This document shows positions 1 through 8,878 of a stretch of 64,000 bases of DNA, one piece after another. Each line of letters begins with the position of its first letter. Position 1 is the first letter of the stretch. A program made the translations under genes and the position numbers. Source of the stretch: JAICXG01 sp963801255 (GTDB lineage: Bacteria; Verrucomicrobiota; Verrucomicrobiia; Chthoniobacterales; UBA10450); contig CAWDEC010000006.1 of assembly GCA_963801255.1 (NCBI GenBank), positions 186,001 through 250,000 on the forward strand. Reading direction: 5' to 3'. The notes beneath the pieces were generated by a model, which worked only from the letters and a program-made list of their open reading frames with translations, was not told the origin of the DNA and ran no database searches.

Positions 1-1683
1 GTAATCTTCTCGAAATTGCGCACCGCGACTCTCCTTGCGCTCGATCGCCGCCCGAGTGACAGCTTCGGCCACGGTCAGGAGATTGGGCAAATCGAGTGCC
101 GTGTGCCAGCCGGGATTGAATTCACGGTTGCCATCGACGCCAACGCGCTCTGCGCGCTGCCAGAGTGTGGTGATGCCTTGCAAGGCTTCCTGCATCTCCT
201 CCTCGCGCCTAACGATGCCGACTTTGTCCTGCATCACCTCCTGCAAATCGCGTTGCACCTGGTAGGGCCCGTCACCGCCGGCGGCGCCCCGCTCGAACGG
301 AGCCAGCGCGCGCCGAGCGGTCTCATCAACCTCTCGTTGATCGACTTCGCCTAACGAATTTTCCTGCGCGAATTTGGCCGCGAATTCGCCCGCGCGTTTT
401 CCGAAAACCAACAAATCGGAAAGCGAATTGCCGCCGAGCCGATTGGCACCGTTGATCCCCGCGGCGCATTCGCCACAGGCGAACAGGCCGGGGACGCGCG
501 ACATTTGAGAATCGGAATCGACCCGGATCCCGCCCATGACGTAATGCGTCGTCGGTCCTACCTCCATTGGTTCTTCGGTGATGTCGATATCAGCCAGTTG
601 TTTGAACTGATGATACATGCTCGGCAGTTTCTTTTTGATGTGCTCCGCGCCGCCGGGGACCTTGTCTTTGATCCACGCGATATCGAGAAAAACGCCTCCA
701 TGCGGGCTGCCGCGACCGGCCTTGATTTCCCGGACGATGCAGCGGGCAACGTGATCGCGCGTTAGCAGCTCGGGAGGGCGCCGCGCGTTCTTGTCGCCCT
801 GGCAATAACGCCAGCCTTCGGCGTCGTTGTCGGCCGTCTGGGCCCGGTAGTTTTCCGGGATATCGTCGAACATGAAGCGTCGGCCTTCCTTGTTCTTGAG
901 GATGCCGCCTTCGCCACGCACGCCTTCGGTGACGAGAATGCCGCGCACGCTCGGAGGCCAGACCATACCCGTGGGGTGAAACTGAATGAATTCCATGTCA
1001 ATCAGCTCCGCGCCGGCTTCGTAGCCTAACGAGTGACCGTCGCCGGTGTATTCCCAGCTGTTGCTCGTGATCTTGAAAGCACGGCCAATTCCGCCGGTAG
1101 CGAGGACGACCGCCTTGGCGCGAAAGATTTTGAAACGTCCGCGCTCGCGATCATAACCGAAAGCGCCAATCACGCGATCGCCGCTCTTGAGCAGGCTGAG
1201 GACGGTGTGTTCCATGTGAACATCGATCCCTTGGTGGACGCCGTGATCTTGCAACGTGCGAATCATTTCCAAACCCGTCCGATCGCCGACATGGGCGAGG
1301 CGCGGGTATTTGTGACCGCCGAAATTCCGCTGCAAGATGCGTCCATCGTTTGTCCGATCGAAGACCGCGCCCCAAGCCTCGAGCTCGCGCACCCGCGCCG
1401 GCGCTTCCTTGGCGTGCAGCTCCGCCATGCGCCAATTGTTGACGTATTGGCCGCCGCGCATCGTGTCGGCAAAGTGGACCTGCCAACTGTCGCGCTCATC
1501 GACGTTGGCCAGCGCCGCCGCGATTCCGCCTTCGGCCATCACCGTGTGCGCTTTGCCTAACAATGACTTGCAGACCATGCCTACCTTCGCTCCGGCCGTC
1601 GAGGCCTCGATCGCCGCCCGCAAACCGGCGCCACCCGCGCCGATGACCAGAACGTCATGGGTAAAGGTTTCGTAGTCGGCCAT
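1..1683 (-). CDS. sdhA: Succinate dehydrogenase/fumarate reductase flavoprotein subunit, C-terminus cut by window edge
   Basis: Oxidises succinate to fumarate in the respiratory chain through a covalently bound FAD at the inner face of the membrane. About 560 residues are visible, starting at an ATG whose complement is at 1681-1683. The N-terminus has the Rossmann FAD-binding motif VLVIGAGGAGLRAA, followed by KSLLGKAHTVMAEGGIAAAL, which carries the FAD-linkage His (HTVMAEGG). The HPTG substrate loop (IQFHPTGMVW) and the capping and C-terminal GECAAGINGANRLGGNSL signature also read through cleanly. The reading frame runs off the left edge, so the end is not seen. It lies 117 bases downstream of the membrane anchor on the same strand, in the gene order of the actinobacterial Sdh1 operon (anchor, flavoprotein, iron-sulfur). 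The iron-sulfur subunit would be expected just outside the window. Family assignment is secure; choice of succinate dehydrogenase over fumarate reductase is inference from the anchor. Confidence 0.95.
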   Translation of the reverse strand, partial: MADYETFTHDVLVIGAGGAGLRAAIEASTAGAKVGMVCKSLLGKAHTVMAEGGIAAALANVDERDSWQVHFADTMRGGQYVNNWRMAELHAKEAPARVRELEAWGAVFDRTNDGRILQRNFGGHKYPRLAHVGDRTGLEMIRTLQDHGVHQGIDVHMEHTVLSLLKSGDRVIGAFGYDRERGRFKIFRAKAVVLATGGIGRAFKITSNSWEYTGDGHSLGYEAGAELIDMEFIQFHPTGMVWPPSVRGILVTEGVRGEGGILKNKEGRRFMFDDIPENYRAQTADNDAEGWRYCQGDKNARRPPELLTRDHVARCIVREIKAGRGSPHGGVFLDIAWIKDKVPGGAEHIKKKLPSMYHQFKQLADIDITEEPMEVGPTTHYVMGGIRVDSDSQMSRVPGLFACGECAAGINGANRLGGNSLSDLLVFGKRAGEFAAKFAQENSLGEVDQREVDETARRALAPFERGAAGGDGPYQVQRDLQEVMQDKVGIVRREEEMQEALQGITTLWQRAERVGVDGNREFNPGWHTALDLPNLLTVAEAVTRAAIERKESRGAQFREDY

Positions 1684-1799
1684 GGCTTAGTGCGTTGATG
1701 GGTTAAAGCGTTCTCACACCTCTTGTGCAACGCCTAACTTTCGTTGTTGTCTGCGTGGTCATGCAAGAATCCGCCGCTTCAGTTCGCGTGCCCGGCGAT

Positions 1800-2603
1800 C
1801 TAGAAAAATCGCCAATCCTGCCAAATGCCTAACGAGCAAAGGCGCACGTAAATATCGGAGAAGCCGACCCAGAAGAGGCTCATCCAGGCCCAGAGCATGT
1901 GGCGGCGGTTGAAGCAGCTGACGCAGGCGTAGCAGCGATAGGAGGTGGGGGACTTGGAGAATTGATCAAGGAAACCGCCGACCAAATGGCGCAATGAATG
2001 GCAACCAAAGGTGTAGCCACCGAGGAGGACGACATTGATCACCAGGACAACGGTTCCCACGCCCATGCCTAGGGAGGTTGTTCCGGTCGTTGAATTATAG
2101 AACCAAAGCGCGCGCCAGACGTCGTGGAGCAGGACGAACAGGAAAAGGAGTGCGAGGTAGAGGAAATATCGGTGCACATTTTGCATGATGAGCGGAAAGG
2201 AGCGCTCGCCGAGATAAGTCTTGCGCGGCTCGCCCACACTGCAGGCGGGCGGATCGGCCCAGAAGGCCTTGTAATAGGCGCCGCGATAGTAATAACAGGT
2301 GAGGCGAAATCCACCCGGAGCCCAAAGAACGAGCAGGGCGGGTGAAAAGATGAGCCAAGCCGGCCACCAGGCTGGTCGCGGTCCGAACCAGCTATGGGGT
2401 GAGGAACCGAAAAGTTCCGGCGAATAGAAAGGCGAAAGATAAGGACCGAAGTAGTAATTGGTTCCCTGGAAAGCGGCCCAGGTCGAATAAACAACAAACG
2501 CGCCCAGCCCGAGAAACACGACCAGGGGTTGCGCCCACCAAACGTCAGCCCGCATTGTTTGGCCGAACGATCGCTCTGGCAGAGTACTTTCAGCAGAAGT
2601 CAT
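1800..2603 (-). CDS. sdhC: Succinate dehydrogenase membrane anchor, mycobacterial Sdh1 (Rv0249c) type
   Basis: A 267-residue polytopic inner-membrane protein with about five hydrophobic segments (residues 25-45, 80-97, 145-165, 180-198, 235-250). It passes electrons from the iron-sulfur subunit to quinone. The stretch VWWAQPLVVFLGLGAFVVYS followed by YLSPFYSP matches, from memory, the anchor of the actinobacterial Sdh1 complexes rather than the short SdhC/SdhD pair of proteobacteria. Cys201, His202, His206, Cys224, Cys227, Cys230 and His235 form a conserved-looking cluster (GCHSLRH, then CYACVSC, then H). In mycobacterial Sdh1 a membrane-embedded Rieske-type 2Fe-2S centre has been described, and these residues are candidate ligands; that link is inference. 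It is the first gene of the sdh operon in this orientation. Confidence 0.85.
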   Translation of the reverse strand: MTSAESTLPERSFGQTMRADVWWAQPLVVFLGLGAFVVYSTWAAFQGTNYYFGPYLSPFYSPELFGSSPHSWFGPRPAWWPAWLIFSPALLVLWAPGGFRLTCYYYRGAYYKAFWADPPACSVGEPRKTYLGERSFPLIMQNVHRYFLYLALLFLFVLLHDVWRALWFYNSTTGTTSLGMGVGTVVLVINVVLLGGYTFGCHSLRHLVGGFLDQFSKSPTSYRCYACVSCFNRRHMLWAWMSLFWVGFSDIYVRLCSLGIWQDWRFF

Positions 2604-2681
2604 CAGATTAGCACGATCAGTTAATTAGTACGGCCGGGCATGGCAAGTAAATCCGAGTGCTTCGACAGAACATGCTTTCGC

Positions 2682-4262
2682 TTAGGTGCCGGTGAGGCGG
2701 GCTTCGGCCAAATCGAGGTCGCGTTGGATGCGACGGAGCGCTTCGTCGTTGATTTCATGTGAATCACGCAAAGAGATGATGGTTCGACGCTCAACCTGCA
2801 GCGCCGCCTGTTGCAAGCGTTGATAGGCCGGCGTGCTGATAACGCCTCCCGGGTTCTCAGCCTGCTCGCGACACGCAGTCAGCTGCACGATCCGATCGCA
2901 ATATTCCGCCCGCACCCGTTCCATCACGTCCTCGGCAATTTTTTCGTCGACCGCTTTTTGTTCGATGAAATCGACTGCGGCTTCGTTTGCCTGCAAACGC
3001 GCCCGGCGTTCCTCTTCGTCGACCTGTCCATCATCTTCGATGCCAAGCTTGCGAATGAGCACTGGAAGAGTGAGTCCTTGAAAGACGAGCGTGGTCAGGA
3101 TGACGCAGAAGGTCAGAAAAAGGATGTAGCTGCGTCCCGGGAAAGCCTGGCCATTGGCGAGAAAAATGGGGAGTGCGAATGCGGCCGCAAGCGAAACGAC
3201 GCCACGCATTCCCGCCCAGGCGAGGACTACGATTTGCCGCCAGGGCGGAGCAGGATCGTGCCCGCGAATCGTTGGACTGAGCCGGCGCGAGATCGAAGTG
3301 GCAAGAAAAACCCAAACGATGCGCACCAGCACCACCGTGCCGCTGACAAGCAAGCCGTAGGTCGTTAGGCGAAAAAACGGCTCGCTACTCAGATTATGCA
3401 GGATGCCGGGCAGTTGCAGCCCGAGCATGATGAAGATGAACCCGTTGAGGAGAAAGGCGACTATCTCCCAAAAGATCTGCGCCTGAAGACGGAAACTGAC
3501 GGAATACGAGGTCGAGTGCCAACCCAGATAAACGCCGGCTGCGACGGTGGCGAGCACGCCGGAAACCGAAAGGCGCTCAGCAAGAAGATAAGCCGCAAAG
3601 GGTGTAAGGAGCGAAAGAGTGACCTGGACTGGGGTATTGTCGAGATTCCGGTGCACCCAGCGCATGATCAGGCCGACGAGCAAACCGAACGCGACGCCGC
3701 CCACGCCAACGAGGACGAAACGCAGGCTGGCCGTGCCTAACGAAAAGTGACCGGTTACCATCGCGGCCACCGCGAATTGATAGGCGACAAGCGCCGTCGC
3801 GTCATTGACCAGGCTCTCCCCGCTCAAGATTGCCTGAATGCGCACTGGAACGCGCAGACGTTTCAAGACTGCTTCGGCAGCGATCGCGTCGGGCGGTGAA
3901 ACAATTGCGCCGAGAGCAAAGGCCGCCGCCCAAGGCAGGCCGACAATGAAGGAATGCGCCACCCAGGCAACAACCGTCGTCGTAGCAAGAACAAGTCCGA
4001 TGGCGAGAAAGAGGATCGCCCGCAAATTGCGCCGGAAATCGCGCCAGGAAGCGAAGAGCGCAGCCGGATAAAGCAACGGGGGGAGAAAGAAGAAGAGAAC
4101 GAGATCCGGATCTAGTCGGATGATGGGAAGAAACGGGACAAAGCTAAGTGCGAGCCCACCAAGGACGAGAACCACCGGATACGGAATGGCCCATTTATTT
4201 GCGAGCACGACAAGCCCGGCCACGAGCACGAGCAACAGCACGACAGGTTCGGCGTGATGCAT
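2682..4262 (-). CDS. CPA1-family Na+/H+ antiporter
   Basis: Exchanges sodium (or potassium) for protons across the inner membrane. The 526-residue protein has about 12 hydrophobic helices over residues 1-400, then a charged cytoplasmic tail of about 120 residues, the usual shape of bacterial NhaP/YjcE-type CPA1 exchangers. The ion-binding core reads GAIVSPPDAIAAEAVL (about residues 118-133) and GESLVNDATALVAY (about 150-163). The ND pair and the preceding SPPD are the family hallmarks of electroneutral exchangers. The tail (residues about 405-526) is rich in Glu, Arg and Gln and looks helical. It starts 21 bases downstream of an HxlR regulator on the same strand, so the two are probably cotranscribed. 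Confidence 0.92.
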   Translation of the reverse strand: MHHAEPVVLLLVLVAGLVVLANKWAIPYPVVLVLGGLALSFVPFLPIIRLDPDLVLFFFLPPLLYPAALFASWRDFRRNLRAILFLAIGLVLATTTVVAWVAHSFIVGLPWAAAFALGAIVSPPDAIAAEAVLKRLRVPVRIQAILSGESLVNDATALVAYQFAVAAMVTGHFSLGTASLRFVLVGVGGVAFGLLVGLIMRWVHRNLDNTPVQVTLSLLTPFAAYLLAERLSVSGVLATVAAGVYLGWHSTSYSVSFRLQAQIFWEIVAFLLNGFIFIMLGLQLPGILHNLSSEPFFRLTTYGLLVSGTVVLVRIVWVFLATSISRRLSPTIRGHDPAPPWRQIVVLAWAGMRGVVSLAAAFALPIFLANGQAFPGRSYILFLTFCVILTTLVFQGLTLPVLIRKLGIEDDGQVDEEERRARLQANEAAVDFIEQKAVDEKIAEDVMERVRAEYCDRIVQLTACREQAENPGGVISTPAYQRLQQAALQVERRTIISLRDSHEINDEALRRIQRDLDLAEARLTGT

Positions 4263-4283
4263 GCGCGAGGTAGCGAGGTTTGC

Positions 4284-4682
4284 CTAACGAGGCCCGACGG
4301 CACCATCGGAAGCGATAGGACGCGCCCGGGCGCGATTCGCTTCCAGCTGGGACAAATGTTTTTCCGACCAGCGGCAAATAGCGCGGAGCGGCTCGATCAG
4401 CGTTCTTCCAAGAGGGGTAAGTGCGTACTCCACCTTCGGCGGAACAACCGGATGCACCTTGCGACTAACGAGACCGTCACGTTCCAGACTGCGCAGTGTT
4501 TGCGTAAGCATCTTTTGCGAAATACCCCCGATCTCGCGCCGCAATTCCGCATAACGGTGCGTGCCAGTGGCAAGCACGTGGATGATAAGTGCCGTCCATT
4601 TGTCGGCAATGCGGCTGAGAACGACGCGAGAAAGACACTGCGCATTCATGACCGAAGGGTCCAGGGCGCGCCGCAGAGGCAT
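4284..4682 (-). CDS. HxlR-family winged-helix transcriptional regulator
   Basis: A 132-residue DNA-binding protein. The core shows the HxlR pattern: ISRIADKW-like segment (VVLSRIADKWTALIIHVLA), then the recognition region RYAELRREIGGISQKMLTQT and the wing ending PPKVEYALTPLGRTL. I choose the ATG at 4680-4682 because AAAGGG lies about 8 bases upstream and family members begin close to this point. The frame stays open to 4817, adding 45 low-complexity residues that I regard as untranslated. HxlR proteins often sense redox or electrophile stress through Cys residues; here a single Cys (CLSRVV) precedes the helix-turn-helix, as in those sensors. It probably regulates the antiporter immediately downstream. 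Confidence 0.85.
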   Translation of the reverse strand: MPLRRALDPSVMNAQCLSRVVLSRIADKWTALIIHVLATGTHRYAELRREIGGISQKMLTQTLRSLERDGLVSRKVHPVVPPKVEYALTPLGRTLIEPLRAICRWSEKHLSQLEANRARARPIASDGAVGPR

Positions 4683-4930
4683 GGTTTTCCCTTTAGCGGA
4701 GATCAAAGACAGGCGCAAATGGAGAGTAACTTTCTGTGTAGCCTGTAGCAATCCAGAGGTTGGTCCACAGCTGTATGATTTTTTGCTTGAAAATAAATAG
4801 AAACTGTTAAGCCTCATCCCCTGCGTGTCTCCTGGGACTCGGAACCCAGCCGCCCCTTGCTCGGATGTGCGAGTCGCTGGTCGTGGGACGCCGAAAGTAT
4901 GCTTATTGGAAAAGATCAGCGACCGTGCGG

Positions 4931-6241
4931 ATGAAGCTCCTGGTTATCGGGAGCGGCGGACGCGAACACGCGCTGGTTTGGAAGCTTCATCAATCGTCGC
5001 AGGTGGACGCGATTTTTTGCGCGCCCGGCAATGCTGGCACCGAAGAGCTGGGCGAGAACGTTCAAATCCGCGCGGACGATTTCGACGGGCTCCTTCGCTT
5101 TGCGACGGAGAAAAGAATCGATCTCACGGTTGTCGGTCCGGATGATCCGCTCGCCCTCGGGGTGGTTGATCATTTTCGAAAGGCGGGACATCGCATTTTT
5201 GGTCCAACCAAGTCAGCCGCCCGGCTCGAAGCTTCGAAGGTTTTCGCGAAAAACTTCATGCGCCGCGCGAGTATTCCGACCGCGATGGCGGGAGTGTTCG
5301 ACGATAGTCACAAAGCCTGCCGTTTCGTGGAGAAGTTGCATTTCCCGATTGTAATCAAAGCAGACGGTCTCGCGGCGGGCAAAGGCGTAGTCATCGCGCC
5401 TGACGCACTCAGCGCCAACGAAGCGATCAGCGATATGATTGACCGTGGACGTTTCGGCGAGGCTGGGGCGCGACTCTTGATCGAGGAATTTCTCGAAGGC
5501 TGGGAATGCTCGCTCCATGTCTTGGTCGCCGGCGATCAGTTTCAAGTCCTCGGCACAGCCTGTGATCACAAGCGGCTGCGCGACGGCAATGAAGGTCCGA
5601 ATACTGGCGGCATGGGCGCGTACAGTCCGGCCGCACTTTGGACGTCGCAGCTGGAGCGTGACTTTGAGGACAAAATCATGCGGCCGCTGCTGCATGCCTT
5701 GGCGCAGGAAAAGGTTCATTTCTCCGGATTACTTTTCCCGGGCCTGATGGTCGATCGGCAGAACGCGCGCGTATTGGAATTTAATTGCCGGTTCGGCGAT
5801 CCTGAAACGCAGGTCATCCTGCCGCGTTTGAAAGGCGACCTCCTGCCATTACTCGAAGCAACGATCGACGGGCGAATCGGCGAGACCAAAATCGAGCTCG
5901 ATTCACGGGTGGCTGTCACGGTTGTGATGTCGTCTGCCGGCTATCCTGGCGATGTCGCGAAGGGGAAAAAAATCTGCGGCTTGGAAGAATGCGCCCGGAT
6001 GAAGGACGTCCAAATCTTTCACGCGGGAACGCGGCGCGAAAAAGGCGATGTGGTCACGAGCGGCGGGCGCGTCCTCGCAGTGACGGCGTTAGGGGACACT
6101 ATGGTTGCAGCGCGCGATCTGGCTTACTCCGCAGTGAGCAAAATTCATTTCGAAGGCTGTCACTACCGACGCGACATTGCTCTTGCCGCAGTTGAGGCTA
6201 AGGTCGAACCGACAGATGCAGCGTCCGGTTCTCAGCGCTAG
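4931..6241 (+). CDS. purD: Phosphoribosylamine--glycine ligase (GAR synthetase)
   Basis: Second step of de novo purine synthesis: joins glycine to 5-phosphoribosylamine with ATP. The 436-residue cytosolic protein has the N-terminal GSGGREHAL motif (residues 6-14), CAPGNAGT, and the ATP-grasp core KADGLAAGKGV (about 148-158), GPNTGGMGAYSP and the metal-binding LEFNCRFGDPETQ (about 285-297). I take the ATG at 4931, which puts the Rossmann motif at the expected N-terminus. An upstream in-frame start at 4865 would add 22 residues with no family counterpart. The stop overlaps the following gene by 26 bases, indicating cotranscription. No other pur genes are visible. Confidence 0.96.
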   Translation: MKLLVIGSGGREHALVWKLHQSSQVDAIFCAPGNAGTEELGENVQIRADDFDGLLRFATEKRIDLTVVGPDDPLALGVVDHFRKAGHRIFGPTKSAARLEASKVFAKNFMRRASIPTAMAGVFDDSHKACRFVEKLHFPIVIKADGLAAGKGVVIAPDALSANEAISDMIDRGRFGEAGARLLIEEFLEGWECSLHVLVAGDQFQVLGTACDHKRLRDGNEGPNTGGMGAYSPAALWTSQLERDFEDKIMRPLLHALAQEKVHFSGLLFPGLMVDRQNARVLEFNCRFGDPETQVILPRLKGDLLPLLEATIDGRIGETKIELDSRVAVTVVMSSAGYPGDVAKGKKICGLEECARMKDVQIFHAGTRREKGDVVTSGGRVLAVTALGDTMVAARDLAYSAVSKIHFEGCHYRRDIALAAVEAKVEPTDAASGSQR

Positions 6242-7268
6242 CCTAACGATTCTTTTTTGCCTCACCGCTTACGGCGAATCTCCCTCGCCGTCACCGACTC
6301 CGGTCATCAATACCCTGACCACGGCGGACCTGGAGCGGGCAGTTCCGCTCATCCGGGAAAACTACCTTAATCCGCAGGCGCTTAACGATACGGAATTGAA
6401 GCGCGCGACTCTTGCCGGTCTGCTCGACCGGCTCGGCAACGGATTAGCGCTGTTGCCGGGTAGCGCGTCACCCAAACCATCGCCGGCGCCATTCTACCGC
6501 GAGATCATCGGAGGACACATCGGCTATTTGCGACCGGGCGACTTGAGCCGGGCGCAACTCCAGGAACTGGATACGACGTTGCGCGGATTGGCCGGAAAAA
6601 AGGTCGACGCCATCATTCTCGACTTGCGCGGCAGTGTCGAGACGAGCGATTACGAGGGCGCGGCGGAATTTGCCGACCGTTTTTTGCCCAAGGGACGGCC
6701 GCTGTTCTCGCTGCAAGGCCCTTCCCAAGCCACGCCCAAGAATTTTGTCTCGCAAACAGCGCCACTCTACGTCGGCCTCATCATTCTCCTGGTAGACGGG
6801 GAAACGGCCGGCGCGACCGAAGTGCTCGCGGCCGTGCTACGCACGGTTCACGGCTCGATTGTCGTGGGCGAGAAAACCGCCGGACGCGCGGTCGATTATT
6901 CCGATCTATCGCTTCCAAGCGGAAAAGTGCTGCGCATCGCGATAGCGGAGGCGATTCTACCGGAGGGCGAGCCTCGCATTCCCGATGGGTTAAAGCCTGA
7001 CCTGGCCGTAAACATGCCACCGGGGATAAAGCAGCAAGTCTTTCAGCAGAGCCTAACGAAAGGCATGGCAACGTTTGTCTTTGAAGCCGATCAGCCGCAT
7101 TTGAATGAAGCCGCTCTTATCGCAGGGACAAATCCTGAAATAGAAGCGGCACAAAAAAGAGGCAGGAGCGGCGAAAAATCCCCGCTGCACGACCCAGTCC
7201 TGCAACGAGGCGTCGATCTCGTGACTTCGATCGAGGTTTACGAGAAGCAAACCGGCCGGGCCCCGTGA
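6216..7268 (+). CDS. Secreted S41 (C-terminal processing) peptidase-like protein, predicted inactive
   Basis: A 350-residue exported protein with a signal peptide (residues 1-20, ending LTAYG) followed by a Ser/Pro-rich spacer. The S41 peptidase fold is recognisable: IGYLRPGDL, DAIILDLRGS (about 131-140), then VDGETAGATEVLAAVL (193-208) and IVVGEKTAGRA (215-225). In Prc/CtpA enzymes the corresponding segment is SASASE with the nucleophile in the middle, and a catalytic Lys lies 25 residues later. Here those positions are Gly199 and Arg224, exactly 25 apart. No PDZ domain is evident. It is therefore probably a pseudopeptidase that binds rather than cuts peptides. The ATG at 6216 overlaps the end of purD; an earlier start at 6177 would destroy the signal peptide. 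Confidence 0.75.
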   Translation: MQRPVLSASLTILFCLTAYGESPSPSPTPVINTLTTADLERAVPLIRENYLNPQALNDTELKRATLAGLLDRLGNGLALLPGSASPKPSPAPFYREIIGGHIGYLRPGDLSRAQLQELDTTLRGLAGKKVDAIILDLRGSVETSDYEGAAEFADRFLPKGRPLFSLQGPSQATPKNFVSQTAPLYVGLIILLVDGETAGATEVLAAVLRTVHGSIVVGEKTAGRAVDYSDLSLPSGKVLRIAIAEAILPEGEPRIPDGLKPDLAVNMPPGIKQQVFQQSLTKGMATFVFEADQPHLNEAALIAGTNPEIEAAQKRGRSGEKSPLHDPVLQRGVDLVTSIEVYEKQTGRAP

Positions 7269-7274
7269 TAGAAC

Positions 7275-7985
7275 ATGTCGCTGCATCCGCTTGAGGAACG
7301 CATTCGTTACCAGTTCCGCAACAAGCGACTGCTCACGGAGGCGCTAACCCATCCGAGTGTGACACACGAAAAACAGGGCGGTCTGTTCGATAATCAGCGT
7401 TTGGAATTTCTCGGCGACGCGGTCCTGCAGTTGGTCATTACGGAGCATCTTTTCGCGCGATATGGCGAAGCAGGCGAAGGTCGCTTAACGACGCGGCGCT
7501 CGCGACTCGTCTCGCGCGAGTCGCTCAAGATTCGCGCCGCGGCGCTCGATCTTGGGCAGCATCTTTTCATGGGTCGTGGCGAAGAGGCGAGCGGGGGTCG
7601 CCAGCGTACGTCGAGCCTGGGTGACGCTTTCGAAGCACTGCTCGGTGCCGTCTATCTTGATGCTGGGCTGGAGACAGCTCGCCGCTTCATTCTGGAAGAA
7701 ATGCGAGACGATCTCGAGCGGTTGGAAGACGAACCGTTGGAGGTGAATCCGAAGGGGCAGCTGCAGGAACTCCTCCAGGCGATTTCGCCCCGCGCCCCGG
7801 TTTACGAGCTGATTTCACAGCAGGGGCGCGAGCATGAGCGGATTTTTTTTGTGCGCGTGGTCTGGGAAAATCAGGTACTGGGGGAAGGGAGCGGGCGAAG
7901 CAAGAAGCAGGCGGAAACCGCCGCCGCATTAGTAGCCTTGAAAAAGCGGCCTTGGGAAACGAGAGATTCGCAGACCTTGCCCTAA
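7275..7985 (+). CDS. rnc: Ribonuclease III
   Basis: Cleaves double-stranded RNA in rRNA and mRNA processing. The 236-residue protein has the nuclease domain with the signature NQRLEFLGDAVL (residues about 40-51), including catalytic Glu and Asp, and the second acidic motif GDAFEALLGAVYLD (about 116-129). A double-stranded RNA-binding domain follows (about 155-228: NPKGQLQELLQ to the basic GSGRSKKQAETAAA helix). Length is normal. It starts 6 bases after the S41-like gene, so it belongs to the purD transcription unit. Its TAA stop lies inside a copy of the CCTAACGA repeat at 7981-7988, and its last 57 bases overlap the 3-prime end of the convergent thiD. Confidence 0.95.
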   Translation: MSLHPLEERIRYQFRNKRLLTEALTHPSVTHEKQGGLFDNQRLEFLGDAVLQLVITEHLFARYGEAGEGRLTTRRSRLVSRESLKIRAAALDLGQHLFMGRGEEASGGRQRTSSLGDAFEALLGAVYLDAGLETARRFILEEMRDDLERLEDEPLEVNPKGQLQELLQAISPRAPVYELISQQGREHERIFFVRVVWENQVLGEGSGRSKKQAETAAALVALKKRPWETRDSQTLP

Positions 7986-8852
7986 CGAACAGGGAAGCAA
8001 TCGCCGGGAAAGAGAGTGATTGAGAGCGTGGATGTCGCCTAACGAATTCTCCCAGACAAAACAGTGGCCAATCGCGCGGCTAACGAAGTCCTTCCCACGC
8101 CGGATCGCTTCCTCGAGCAGGTCGCCTTGCGCGAGCGCGGCAGTGATTGCGGCCGAGTAAGTGCAACCGGTTCCATGCGTGGAAATACCCGCAACAAACG
8201 GAGCGGCAAATTCCTTCACTTCAGATCCATGGAAGAGCAAATCAATCGCGCTTTCGCCGGCAAGATGTCCGCCCTTAAGCAGGACGCGCGTGCCAAATTC
8301 TTCACTCAGCTCTCGTCCCACACTGCGCATTTCATCGAGATCGCGCACCGGTTTGCCGCTCAAGGCCGCGGCTTCCGCCATGTTCGGCGTTACCAGAGCG
8401 GCTCGGCGAAAAAGGCACCTTCGATAAGAGTCGATAGCTTGCGGTCGAAGCAAGGCATCGCCGCTTGTGGCGACCATTACCGGGTCGATCACCAGTGGAA
8501 TGCCTTTCGCTCTTTCCTCGATGAGGCTCGCGACCACTTCCACAATCTCGGTGGAAAACAACAGACCGGTCTTGATCGCTCGAACGGGGAAATTCGTTAG
8601 GCAAAGCTCGATCTGCTCACGCACATTTCGCGGATGGATTCCCTCGATTCGCGACACCTTCCCAGGCGTCTCCGCTACCACACAGGTCACCGCCGTTAAC
8701 CCGAAAACTCCGAACGCGCCGAAGGTTTTCAGGTCCGCCTGCAAGCCAGCCCCGGCGCTGCAATCGGATCCGGCAATCGTTAGGGCAACTGCCGGCGTCT
8801 TTCCCGAAGCGTCAGTCGTCGCATCGTGAATCGGTTTCGACTCTCGATTCAC
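7929..8852 (-). CDS. thiD: Hydroxymethylpyrimidine/phosphomethylpyrimidine kinase
   Basis: Phosphorylates HMP and HMP-phosphate in thiamine synthesis or salvage. The ribokinase-like fold is clear: ALTIAGSDCSAGAGLQADLKT near residue 24, AIKTGLLFS, VIDPVMVATSG (about 122-132), TPNMAEAAALSG, LLKGGHL and the anion-hole motif GTGCTYSAAI with its catalytic GTGC (about 229-232). At 307 residues it is longer than usual (about 265), because of a 20-residue N-terminal leader and about 25 extra C-terminal residues that overlap the rnc 3-prime end. The tail is probably a stop-codon loss or extension rather than a domain. No other thi genes are in the window. Confidence 0.93.
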   Translation of the reverse strand: MNRESKPIHDATTDASGKTPAVALTIAGSDCSAGAGLQADLKTFGAFGVFGLTAVTCVVAETPGKVSRIEGIHPRNVREQIELCLTNFPVRAIKTGLLFSTEIVEVVASLIEERAKGIPLVIDPVMVATSGDALLRPQAIDSYRRCLFRRAALVTPNMAEAAALSGKPVRDLDEMRSVGRELSEEFGTRVLLKGGHLAGESAIDLLFHGSEVKEFAAPFVAGISTHGTGCTYSAAITAALAQGDLLEEAIRRGKDFVSRAIGHCFVWENSLGDIHALNHSLSRRLLPCSLGQGLRISRFPRPLFQGY

Positions 8853-8878
8853 GAACCGCGATTCACCCGATTCCCGGC

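Noticed and set aside
1033..1560. Open frame of 175 codons on the + strand inside sdhA
   Set aside because: It is a shadow: the minus strand reads an unbroken flavoprotein with family motifs through the same bases.
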